Part shown: positions 44,801 through 55,300 of the stretch, piece by piece
Position numbering within the stretch: the first letter of the stretch is position 1
How the letters are laid out: each line of letters starts with the position of its first letter
Origin: Labyrinthula sp. Ha
Taxonomy: Eukaryota; Sar; Bigyra; Labyrinthulida; Labyrinthulaceae
Assembly: GCA_015227615.1 (NCBI GenBank)
Contig: JAALGZ010000007.1
Span: forward strand, 124,001-188,000
Length of the DNA stretch: 64,000 bases
Reading direction: 5' to 3'
Made by a program: the position numbers and the translations under genes
Notes under the pieces: model-generated
Database searches by the model: none
What the model saw: only the letters and a program-made list of their open reading frames with translations
Told to the model about the DNA's origin: nothing

Positions 44801-46653
44801 GAATTGAAAAACAGAAAAAAATCTGAGCATCTTTATTTGCGGTATTCTTTTTATTATACTTGTCTTCATACAGGAAATGAGTTGACTTTAAAGGTTTAGG
44901 CTCTGTGAATCCAGGAAATGTCAACAAATTGGAAAAAAATATTATGACATTATTTAGTAATGAAGGTTCAAAATGTTTTTGCAGTAGAACCAGTTCCCTA
45001 GTTGTGCTCAGTGCGTTCAATGAGGTGCCAGTTAATTAACCAGGGTTTCATCTTATTTGGGTCCCAAGCGCAATGAAAAAGGTATTATAACTGTACCAGG
45101 TGTGCAACTGCTCTTGCTAAGGATGATAACGAAGATCTGATTTTCAAAAAATGAAATTGTTAAGGGATTGCCTGGTAACCATCCCTCTGAATATCATTGC
45201 AGTACTAGCAAACTCGCCATTGAAGCGGCAAAATCCTAGATTTTGTGGTTAATAGTAGAAATAATCTCCTCTAAGTTTTGCTTACTCATCCAGTGCCAGT
45301 AATCTTTTTGGCTTTTCTCTTAAAGATCACATGGCCCCAACTTCTTAAACTAGGTGATTCCGTTAACGAACATAAATAATATTTGTTAAGCGACGGCACA
45401 TAGTTGAACTGTTTAAGAATTGTTGTTTTTCAATGTGGTTAACTGAGCATAAAAAGTGTTCTAGAACATGGAGAATTTACTGAGATTGAGCCAATTCAGT
45501 GTGGTTGTACATTCTATTGTATATTTATTTCTATAAGCTACGATTAATGCCCAAGTTAATATGTTTTAGTGAAAATGTCTTAAAGTAGAATTGTTCGGTA
45601 ATTGGGAAGAGCTTAGCAAAGTATTCAAGTATTTAATAAAATATTTGTCAAGAATGGGTGTTGGTATTAATAATTCATGAACCACAATTTGCAAAATAAA
45701 AGGATATAAGAAATTACTTTTGTCTTTCTATGAACTTTAGACTGAGTTTTATAAGTATAGTAGATGGAGAGTTCACTATAACATGATGCCCTTGGCAAGG
45801 GTTCTCTCCATAAGTAATATTTTAGACAATTAACGAAGAATATTATAGCATAAAAAGAAGAGTTTCTACAAAAGAAATAATCGAATAAAAAAAATCTTTA
45901 GGACCTATAACAAACGATTAAACAGTGACAATACATATCAGAGAGATGCATCGTGTGCAAAGCACAGTGCTCCGAGCTTATCCAAATGTTAGATCAGCTA
46001 GAGCGCTTATGGTTTTTAAGCCGTAAAGCTTCATGCTCCCAAGGATTTGAATTCTATCGCTAGCAGTACAGTTTAAAGCAAAATAAAGATTCTATAAAGC
46101 TAAACAATTCCATATAGTACCAATCAAGCACGAAGTCAAATCATTGTCTCATTTACTGTGCTCGCAGCAAAAGGTCCCAAAGACGAATACCTGCTCCAGA
46201 AACGAGATTCATGGCAATTTTAGTGGCATATACTTCATCAACTATGGGCCAAGTTGTGAACATGATACATGAACACATATGTGATAGTTTTTTGTTGCAG
46301 ATTTGGCTAAAATTAATAAAAACCAGTACTGAAAATTTTTTTCTGTGGCTGTTCAGTGACTAAACTATAACCAACTTGAAATCAAACATTGAGGAAACTG
46401 AGTTCCTAAATAAAAGGTGATTACCCTATGCGACAGTGCAAAAAAAATAAATTCTATTATTAAGCTACAAAATATGTACGACTTATCTCTTTGCCAACGA
46501 CATGAAACTCTATTCAGATCTTATTCTGGGAATGAATATTCCAGCCTTTTCTTACTCGCTGGTCGATTCCGTAAGGAACTTAAGAAAGAAAAGAGAACTC
46601 GAAAAGTTGAATACAACACATTTACTAACAATAAAAAAACATAAGGAAGGTCT
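41867..46653. other. Gene desert, 4.8 kb
   Basis: No supported gene. Small open frames near 42.0-42.8, 44.8-45.0 and 46.4 kb lack family features. A tRNA-like remnant is listed separately at about 45989-46066. Confidence 0.45.
45989..46066 (+). pseudogene. tRNA-Leu(UAA)-like remnant
   Basis: A 78-nt segment with partial tRNA features: 5' GTTAG can pair with 3' CTAGC; GAGCGC resembles the end of a D-arm; a six-pair stem TTATGG/CCGTAA encloses a T-rich loop with TTTTAAG like a Leu UAA anticodon loop; a GGATTTGAATTC stretch resembles a degraded T-arm. The D-arm and T-arm stems are broken and the anticodon loop is one base long. It is probably a decayed tRNA gene or chance similarity. Confidence 0.22.
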
Positions 46654-49600
46654 CTAGTTGTCAAGATCAGATAGATCAAAGTCATCCATATCGAAAGAGT
46701 CACTAGAGAAAGTCTTTTCTAAAGTCTCAAGGTTCTTCATGAGACGCTGTTCTTCCTCAGAACTCAGTTGCTTCCCAACCTGTATTTCGTCAAACTCTTC
46801 TTCTTCGTCTTCCACAACTGCTGTTTCTTGGGCTATCCTCTCTTCCTTTGTTTCACCTGCTAAAACCACAACTCCAGGTTCGTTTTCTTTGGGCAGCACT
46901 ACATTAAACATAATCGATAAATTTTTTCGCAGGTCATTTAAATTCCATCTAATTTCGCTCAAAAGTTCTTTTGAGACAGGTACTTCTGTTGCCTCAAAAC
47001 CCTTATAAAAAATGAATAAAGCACTGAGCCAACCATTGGCAACAATGGGATTCACATCGCCCTCTCCGTGATGAAATTGTTCCATTATATAACGACAACC
47101 TTCATCCCGCACTTCAGTCGACATATGTTCTTCATCAAACACAAAATTCACTAATTGTTGAAACACAAAGAACTGGGCCAAAGGTTGAATAGGCAGCCTT
47201 AAATTTTCGTTCACAAACTTCGTGTCGGAACCTTGGAGAGGAAACCCAATTAACCAACGTAAGTACGCAAATATCTGCTCTCCGGCAAGGTAAATACCAC
47301 CCATGGATAATAAATGAAACATTGCTTCGACCAAAGCTCTCTTACTAGAGATACCATTCTGCATTAAAACAGCTCGATTCAATGTCTCTTGAAGAATCAT
47401 TCGCCGTGCTGTAGCAGCTCTAGTCTTATCCTTGTCGGTTAAAGTAAATTTTCTCCCCTTAGCACCACTCCTGTTAAGATATAAGATATAATGATTTATA
47501 TATCCGCACACCGTAGGTATTAAATGCAGTTGATGACGTCTCAACACAACCATATCCATCATTTCTTGCAAAAATTTTTGATTGAACTGCCTTTTTGTAT
47601 AAGAACCTTCATATACCAGGGTTGAAACAAACTCTTCCAAATTAGAACCTAACCCCAATATCATGTACATAGAAGTCAAAAGTTGAACAACTTTGGCGTG
47701 ACCATGGTCTTTCGCCTTTGGTTTTTGCTTACTAGGCCGAGCTTGGGTTTGAAACAACTTAGCAGCTGAACCCCGAAAGGTTCCAGAAAAAGCTTTGTTG
47801 CCCTTCTTCTTGAACGTTTTTAACACCCTCACATCATAGATAGGATAAGATGCTATCAACAGATAATGTTGCACTTGTGGCGTCTTGAGAAAATCTAAAA
47901 GTATTCCAGGTTCACCAGCTTTAAGCATAATATTTGTCCTAAGGTGGTTCACAATAGCGCTATGAATTCTTTTCCATTGCGGATGAGAGAAAGAAATGTT
48001 ATATTCCAACAGAACAAAATACAAACCTTTGATGCAGCAACGGAATAAGGTTGAGTAGTCATGCTTGTGCTTGCCCACCGTTTCCAAGATTCGATCTGAT
48101 CCAGCGAAAGCAGGACATGGGGAATTCTCCATCTGGGTAATAATCATGTTAATCAAGTTATCCAATATAGAAGCTGTAACTCTGTTCATATATATCCTCC
48201 TTCGTAAATAGGTTGAGTAGAAAGTGTTTGATTTTCTCCCATGAGTTCTCGTATATGCTGAAGTTCCCAGCGACAAAACACCTTCCTCAGAAAGCATGGT
48301 TTGTCTTGAAGGCTTTCTCTGGTCAGCTGATTTCATGCTTGGTTTTGATCTCGCTCTCTTACTACTACGCCTTGAAGTATCTATTTGGTAGGGTGCAAGG
48401 AATCTTATTACATCCCATTTTTCCTGTTTAACCGCTTCAAACAAAATAACCATCTTGATCACAATCTTGGCATAATTTCCCTCAAGTTTGGTAGCAAACT
48501 TGGCCTTACGGTTAAGAAAGTCTTGGCATTTCTGTGAAATAAGCTTCAATCCCTTGATATCAAAAAACTCATCTGAATCTTTATGGCTACTATGGAAGTT
48601 TACTTTTCCTTCAGTTTTAAAGAGTCGAAGTAGCTCGTTATTTGCCTTTCTCCCACCAGTATTATCTTCTCTGCGGCTTCTCCTTCCAGTCTGAGTTGCC
48701 TCCTTAAGCCTAACTTTCATGGTATATTCATCCTCTTCAAAGCTACTTTCTAATTGTGAAGGGTTATCCTGCGCAAAGAAGCGGGAAAACAAGCTCTTTT
48801 GCTTCTTTCCTAATGGCGAATGCATTCTACCACTTTTGAACTTATCCGCTTCATTGTGTGCTAAAGTAAATCTTTTGTGTTCCACTTTCTTTTTCTTAGC
48901 AGTTCGTGCCAGAACATCAAAAATTGGGACAGTGTTTTTAAGAACCATTAAATCATCTGTATGGACTTTTGCACCTTTTCCAATAAGTTTAGTCAGCATA
49001 ACTAAGTTGCTTCTAGTTGGTGAATAAGCTAAAACTTCTAGTGCAACAGATAATGGACTCTCCATTTCGTATGATGTGACAAGAGTACCGTGTTCTGGAT
49101 TAAGCAACTTGATTGAATCGATTTCTTCTTCATAAGGATCTACAGCGCTTTCGCATAGTTTGTGAATACGGAACTGAAAGGTCTCCTCTTCATTAAGGTT
49201 CTTAGTGTCGGCACCTTTAGACTCTTGTGAAGGTACTCGTTCCAATGGAAAGTTCATATTACCTTCTGAGAACAACTCAGAAGGCTTTTCACTAAACATC
49301 GAACCGTCATCTTCACTTTGGTTGGATTGAACTGATTCATCACTAGAATCATCTTGCTTAGCTGTAGCTTTTGTTATTTGTCGTTTCAATGTATTAACTA
49401 GCTTACGTGCATTCTTCCTATTCATAGTTCCACTCTTGGTGCGAACGGATTTATCCCCTTTTGCCTCACCTTTACTCTTGGGGCCAGGTTTCTTCTTCTT
49501 TGACTTTCCAGCTACAGATTCCTCCTTCTTTTCCTTTTCTTTCGCTTGCAGCAATCTTAAATGCTTTACACCTTGATCTAGGACCCACATTTGTCCACGG

Positions 49601-52062
49601 GCGTTGAGTCCACATGATAGATTATTTGCTTTTAGCCCATATTGCAGCAGTAAATCAACCATCTTATGGCTCTGCTGGCGAATAGCAGTGAGCAATAACT
49701 TTCCCCTATGACCTGGACACGTGCTGTGACAACTGGTTCGATGCCTTGAGTAATATAGATCAGCTCGTTGAACTGGATTAAGCAAAGGGCTCAAGCAATC
49801 AGCTGAGAAAACTACAGGAGCAGAAGCTTGGCTACCATTCACTAAAGGATCTACTAAATGGCTTCTTCTAGAACCAGTGGTTGGAGACCCCACACTGATT
49901 CTGAGGCCAGGAAAGGAAGTTGAATCAATCAACTTAACTGCCCGAAGTTTCAACTGATTTCGATAAAGCTTGAAGTAAGTTGAAGCATCTGATATAATAC
50001 TTGGAACTTCATGTGCCATCAAAGCTTTCAGAAGATGAGAATTGTCGTTAACAACTGCGGTGCATATGCAAGAGTTCAGAGCAAAGTAATAATGTTCAGC
50101 CCATTTTAACTTCTGGAAAAGAAATCCCGCTTTAGGATCCACCAAAAAGTTTGCTGCACCAGCATATGCAGCGGGCAAAATCAGTTTCGGCTCAATTTGA
50201 CTTGTTTCACCAGTGGCTGAATGAACCTCATACATTTCTTTGTACTCATGGCATTCATCTCGTGGAGGAGGTGTCTTCATTTGATGAACCATAGTTGTTA
50301 TTTTACTTACAGACCTGTTGGTAAAAAGTTGCAAAAAACTTTCAGAGCGAACTGTTTTGTACATATCACCAAACGGACGAGTCTGTGATTGACTGTTCTT
50401 TCGTGTGGTATCCAATTTAGTGACAATAAATGGGCTAATTGCATTTACATCTTCTTCTTTCAAGCCGTAGTTAAGAGATTTTAGGATTTGTTTTGTAGTT
50501 CCAACATTCTTTTCAATACTCTTCAAGAGATTCACTCCTGAATCTAACATTTCAGAAATATACTTAATGAGCATTTTAGCCCCATTCTTGGACTGCTTTT
50601 CATATTCAAACTGCGCTTTCGTAAACAAAGAACAAGCGCTGATTTTACGCAAGAAATTCATGAACTTTGAAGTTTCTAAGTTAGTCGAAACTGTTTCAAG
50701 CTTAAGTAATTTCATGAAACAGAAACCCATAGCCTCGCTATTGATAGTTTTCTTCCCCATTTCTGTCTTAACTTTAGAAGCAAGAAACTCTTCAAACTTT
50801 GCTTGCTGCTCGAAACAACCTTTATAGTTTTCTTCAGAAGTCGTACTGTACTTATCTATGGCCGCTTGAATAGTTTTAAGCGAGCTTTGATAATATCTAT
50901 CGTAGCTTTCTTTAATTGTTCTGTTTCGTTTCTCAGTCTCTGCTTTCCGCCTGTCTGCAGCCGATATTTCTATTTTGTTTCCTTTTATAGTCAGTGCCCG
51001 TCTAGTTCTTCGCATGGTTTCTTGACCCCTACTTCTCATCTTCTTTAAAGTTCCACTATTGTTGAACAAACTCTTTTTCCTAGTAAGCGGTGTTTTCCCC
51101 TTAGCTTTGCTCGTTTTTCTTCGCAGTAACGTTTTTTGAGAACTTGCCTTTTTTTGCTTGGATGGCTTTCTACTAATATTACCAATAGTAGAAATTTTGG
51201 AGGAACTTTTTTTTATAAGGGCATCGTTTCCATCACTCTTTCCCCCAATAGAGTGAATAACAGAGTCGTTAGATTTCTTTCGTGTGTCCTTAATAACTTT
51301 TTTCTTTACCTTTTTTGAACCTTTAACCTCGTTCTTCTCTGAATCTTCTTTCACAATCTGCTCAAAGTATAAACTCACCAACTTCTTAATAGTCTCAGGC
51401 CTAGACAACTTGACAGGTCGAAGATCATTGTTAGCTCTGTATAAACTACTGTACTCGCTGTTGAAGCTCTCTTCTGCAGTTTTCTTATCTGTGTACTTGT
51501 ACTTGGGTGATAAAATATAATCCCACTTCCAGTCAAATTCTTTATAATTAGCACCTATTGACCTAAAATCAGAAAGTTTTTCCAATACAGGCAAAAACCT
51601 TAATCTGTATTTAATCCATTCTTTATGCTTAACTGTACCAGTTGCTTGGGATAGCTCTTTAGAATAAATCCTCCACTCTGCAGAAGCGTGAAAATGAAGG
51701 CTTCGATTTGCCAGTTTTGGCTTTCTGCCTCTTTCATATTCCTCTTTTTCTAAAGCTCTTTCTTGAGGAAACATAAAGTTATCTTTCCCTTTCCATGAGA
51801 ATGCACTTTTCATGATATCTTCAGGAACAACTCCATCAAGTGAGCCAAACCTACCATAGCTATTGGTACTTACATTTGTGGTACGTAGGTCATTTAACAC
51901 ATAGGTACCTGTCTCCTCATTTAAAGTGAGTTCGCCCATGTGGCTCCTACTCGTAGCTTTGCTACTTTGCTTGGTAAAACTTCTTGTTCTAGATTTTTCC
52001 TTAACAACAATATGAGTTCGGGGTTCTTCTTCCTTTCGTACTTGTGGAGTAGAAGTTGACAT
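46654..52062 (-). CDS. Large 1802-residue protein of unknown function
   Basis: One uninterrupted frame of 1802 codons starting MSTSTPQVRKEEEPRTH. I do not recognise a full-length family. Residues about 80-235 have a Trp/Tyr-rich globular look. About 250-370 and 850-920 are very Lys/Ser/Arg-rich and probably disordered. Around residues 770-810 (LLLTAIRQQSHKMVDLLLQYGLKANN) is an ankyrin-repeat-like helix pair, and a second weaker one (VALEVLAYSPTRSNLVMLTKLIGKGAKV) is near 1015-1045. The C-terminal third looks alpha-helical, possibly an ARM-like solenoid, and the last 60 residues are strongly acidic. No membrane helix or signal peptide was seen. A cytoskeletal or ciliary scaffold is possible but unsupported. 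Two ACGT boxes lie 190-270 bp upstream. Confidence 0.85.
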   Translation of the reverse strand: MSTSTPQVRKEEEPRTHIVVKEKSRTRSFTKQSSKATSRSHMGELTLNEETGTYVLNDLRTTNVSTNSYGRFGSLDGVVPEDIMKSAFSWKGKDNFMFPQERALEKEEYERGRKPKLANRSLHFHASAEWRIYSKELSQATGTVKHKEWIKYRLRFLPVLEKLSDFRSIGANYKEFDWKWDYILSPKYKYTDKKTAEESFNSEYSSLYRANNDLRPVKLSRPETIKKLVSLYFEQIVKEDSEKNEVKGSKKVKKKVIKDTRKKSNDSVIHSIGGKSDGNDALIKKSSSKISTIGNISRKPSKQKKASSQKTLLRRKTSKAKGKTPLTRKKSLFNNSGTLKKMRSRGQETMRRTRRALTIKGNKIEISAADRRKAETEKRNRTIKESYDRYYQSSLKTIQAAIDKYSTTSEENYKGCFEQQAKFEEFLASKVKTEMGKKTINSEAMGFCFMKLLKLETVSTNLETSKFMNFLRKISACSLFTKAQFEYEKQSKNGAKMLIKYISEMLDSGVNLLKSIEKNVGTTKQILKSLNYGLKEEDVNAISPFIVTKLDTTRKNSQSQTRPFGDMYKTVRSESFLQLFTNRSVSKITTMVHQMKTPPPRDECHEYKEMYEVHSATGETSQIEPKLILPAAYAGAANFLVDPKAGFLFQKLKWAEHYYFALNSCICTAVVNDNSHLLKALMAHEVPSIISDASTYFKLYRNQLKLRAVKLIDSTSFPGLRISVGSPTTGSRRSHLVDPLVNGSQASAPVVFSADCLSPLLNPVQRADLYYSRHRTSCHSTCPGHRGKLLLTAIRQQSHKMVDLLLQYGLKANNLSCGLNARGQMWVLDQGVKHLRLLQAKEKEKKEESVAGKSKKKKPGPKSKGEAKGDKSVRTKSGTMNRKNARKLVNTLKRQITKATAKQDDSSDESVQSNQSEDDGSMFSEKPSELFSEGNMNFPLERVPSQESKGADTKNLNEEETFQFRIHKLCESAVDPYEEEIDSIKLLNPEHGTLVTSYEMESPLSVALEVLAYSPTRSNLVMLTKLIGKGAKVHTDDLMVLKNTVPIFDVLARTAKKKKVEHKRFTLAHNEADKFKSGRMHSPLGKKQKSLFSRFFAQDNPSQLESSFEEDEYTMKVRLKEATQTGRRSRREDNTGGRKANNELLRLFKTEGKVNFHSSHKDSDEFFDIKGLKLISQKCQDFLNRKAKFATKLEGNYAKIVIKMVILFEAVKQEKWDVIRFLAPYQIDTSRRSSKRARSKPSMKSADQRKPSRQTMLSEEGVLSLGTSAYTRTHGRKSNTFYSTYLRRRIYMNRVTASILDNLINMIITQMENSPCPAFAGSDRILETVGKHKHDYSTLFRCCIKGLYFVLLEYNISFSHPQWKRIHSAIVNHLRTNIMLKAGEPGILLDFLKTPQVQHYLLIASYPIYDVRVLKTFKKKGNKAFSGTFRGSAAKLFQTQARPSKQKPKAKDHGHAKVVQLLTSMYMILGLGSNLEEFVSTLVYEGSYTKRQFNQKFLQEMMDMVVLRRHQLHLIPTVCGYINHYILYLNRSGAKGRKFTLTDKDKTRAATARRMILQETLNRAVLMQNGISSKRALVEAMFHLLSMGGIYLAGEQIFAYLRWLIGFPLQGSDTKFVNENLRLPIQPLAQFFVFQQLVNFVFDEEHMSTEVRDEGCRYIMEQFHHGEGDVNPIVANGWLSALFIFYKGFEATEVPVSKELLSEIRWNLNDLRKNLSIMFNVVLPKENEPGVVVLAGETKEERIAQETAVVEDEEEEFDEIQVGKQLSSEEEQRLMKNLETLEKTFSSDSFDMDDFDLSDLDN

Positions 52063-52252
52063 GGTTTAAAGAAGAAATTGACAGTGTTTTATCTGTAATT
52101 TGATGAGTTGTTAGATGTTTAAACTTTGGTAGGGCTTAGGAAGGTATAAAATAATTAGGCGCTTATTTCAGTCTGTTTATCCCACTTTCAATTTTTGATG
52201 CAGTCAGCGTTTTTGCTATCGTCTGTTATTGGGAATTTTAAGTGACATTATA

Positions 52253-52334
52253 TGCCACGTCATCAGTTCATAACAAGGAGATGAAATACATTAATGTCCA
52301 GGAGGTCTCAATAAACTAAGATATTAACGTCATC
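52253..52334 (-). promoter_or_regulatory. Paired GATGACGT boxes upstream of the 1802-codon gene
   Basis: Read on the gene's strand, GATGACGTGGCA (52253-52264) and GATGACGTTA (52325-52334) share GATGACGT and lie about 70 bp apart. The first contains the same TGACGTGGCA as the box at 16491-16500. ACGT-core elements are classic bZIP targets. The regulatory role is inferred. Confidence 0.45.
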
Positions 52335-55300
52335 TATGTGGGAACCCTACTACGCTATATCAAGTTGGGGCTATATATACAAGTAGATATTAAAGTTTTC
52401 TTTTATATGCTTGAAATGAAACAAACATTCAATATTTTACTTATATTTTCTCAAATAATATTCTCGCTTCTTTCTCCCGTGGACACCTTTATGGTATGCA
52501 AGAAGCTAATTAGGAAGTCTGTAAACTTAACCATATTTACGAGAATTTGAAAAAAGAACGAACTGTTTAGAGAGCTTTCGTTTTTTTTTTGTATTAATAT
52601 TGCTAAAACGATTTAGAGTTTGTTTCAACAAACCATTTCTACAATAGCACATCCCGAAACCTGAAGACGTAAGAAACTATGGTTTCACCGCATTTTACCT
52701 TCGTAGGCAATCAGCATGTGTACATTGTAGGTGATGATCTTGCTTTGTTCTCTTTAAATTTTTTTGTGACCGGAAAGTATTTCTGTGACACGACTGTGTG
52801 TAAGGTATTTTTCAACAGGAAGAAAATTCTGGTCCATAGATAAGGTTGAACCCGTTACTACTTAGTCCGGAGTAATTACCTTGTAGATGACAAAACTGGT
52901 CCTTATAAAAAAAATTCATGATTTTCAGCAATTTTAAGCTCCATTGGAAAACTGTTAAATGTATCAATTTTTTCCTTTCACAGAGTAAGACATTAAATTA
53001 AGGTAGTTATTTGTCTTAACTCATCTCATTTTTTCCGATTACAGCTATAGTGATTTAACTCACGTGCATTAAGGCAGTAACGCTACGAAATTATTAGGAA
53101 CATAATCTTGCTGTAAAACTGGTAAAGAATGATGCAACCTCTTTTATCTAATCATATACTAGAGAAGCCTGCATTATTTGAAGTCGTCCTTATGAATGAG
53201 GGAGTGACTTAACTAAAACGTGTTTTTTGGTTGAAGGATCCAAATGGGCTATTTATCAAAACAACCATAGTCAAAACCAGAGTAAAGTATGCAAAAACAA
53301 TGAATTATCTCGTTCTCAGCAGATCATTCCTTTTTTCCAACGATAGTGCGTCTCAGGTAATTGCAGTTTTATAGAAAAGCTGCTTGACCATCTTACATGT
53401 ATGCAACGGTTTGGACTGTTGCATCTGTCTTTATAGTTGGAGCCAGTTGTATCCAAGGTGTGATCTCTTTAACACCAAGAAGCAAAATTTGAGAAAAAAG
53501 ATAAACTAAAGAAACTGGAAAAATTGAAAACATATTTCTTGGGTGCTTAACGAGGGAACTCGAACTTTCTTAATTTCAAAGGTAAGTTAAGAAGTGTTGG
53601 GATGTGACTTAGATTCGATACTGTTGGGTAATCCCGCAACAACCGCAGAAAAAAAATGTATTTCCAAAGAAATTTATCTTCATTGAATTTTTCTGAAATT
53701 TGGCAGAAGATGTTGTGTGATTTTCTGTACCTTTCCTTAATTTCACTTGAAACCCGTAGATGCGGAATTTTTAGTAATTTAACTACTACAGGATTTACAA
53801 TCTTGAGATTCGACTTAGAGGATGATGTTTGCACAGGGAGAAACCAGTACCTCTACTATAAGGTAGTAGTATATAAGCAGTTCTGGTTTTCTAGATGCTT
53901 TGCACAACAAGAAGCAAAATTGCCTAAGTCTAAAAATCTAACTCAATGTATGTATGAAAGTAGGCATCACACATTAGACTATCACATGCTAAAAAGGTGC
54001 AAATATCCTCTTTTCTATTAGAATACAATAATATAGATATGGAATCATTCAATAACAACATGATTTTGCTGAGAACTACTAAGATTAATGTTTCTGTTTA
54101 CTTAGATTGAATTTTGATTCTTTTTAATATGATCAAAGGGCGAATTCAATGGTGTATGTAAAAATCGATTTAAGTTAAATCGCTCACTGCAAGACTTTCT
54201 GTATAATAGATAAATGCCTAGGATGTATTTTCAAATAGGTCCTGCTAATTCATACCCTTATCAAGCTGAGTAATGGAAATATTGTATCGATTTCAAAAAG
54301 CAAGATAACCGAAAGCAAGATGTATTCAGCTTTAGCCATTGGCACATTGTTCCATACTATATAAATCTCAATCACCAGATGGAATCCGAATTAAAATAAA
54401 AAGCAATCACTGAGGATACATAAGATGATCCGAGATCTTGCAACACCTCCTTATTTTTAAGAAATCATTCACCTTCATCTAAATAGCGGCGTGTTATCTC
54501 TTACCATATCGCACAAATATCTTTTCAACTTTGTAACCTATGTAACACAATAATATTATTCATACACATCGCTCTGAAAGTGAAAAACATACAAAGAAAG
54601 TGTGATTAAATCAGATGTTTTGCACGCCTTTCTTAGTATGTCGTGCACAATACCTCCAACCTATATTTACAATACCATTCAATCTAAATCATTCACTCAA
54701 TTTCTATATCTAACTACAGAGCTTAAATCCCTTTGCAATTGACAACAGTACTGTAAAATATGAGAATAATAGAAGATAGACGTAAACCACTAGCTGATAT
54801 TATACCCACAATCCCAATAAAATTATAGCAACCTTTCCTTTGAAACCGAATCTTTGGGTTAGTTTCTTCACTCTATTCGTATCGTTTCTTATATTTGTGA
54901 AAAATTCGAAGTTCTTAATATCACATACTCACAAAGAACTTGGATGACCGTTTGAAATTTATTTGCGACACTAAGCACATAATAACCCATTGTGATCAAA
55001 CTCTTGCTTTGCTATTTGAATCTATATTTTGATTTTGTTAGTTCAGTATTAGCAGAACTGTGTGACATGGAGCTTCTGTTCCGAGCGATGAGATATTAAA
55101 ATAACTGTAACCAACTAAATATATGGCTTTATGAATTTATGGAATTTATTGTATCATAATTATTGAATAACTCTTCGTGATAAGTGCAGATTATATCTAC
55201 AGTGCAATCATATTCACGCTTTGTCTCTTTATTTAGCTCCTTATCCGCTAATTATAGTGCGCCATGTCCTAAGATTAATAGGAGCTTAGACATCGTGTTT

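Noticed and set aside
46658-52550. Many open frames of 60-116 codons on the plus strand opposite the 1802-codon gene
   Set aside because: They are antisense shadows with no independent start context or family features.
53547-54021. Overlapping ORFs of 95 and 121 codons on opposite strands
   Set aside because: Neither has an ATG context, domain or composition suggesting protein. They overlap one another and look like chance openings.
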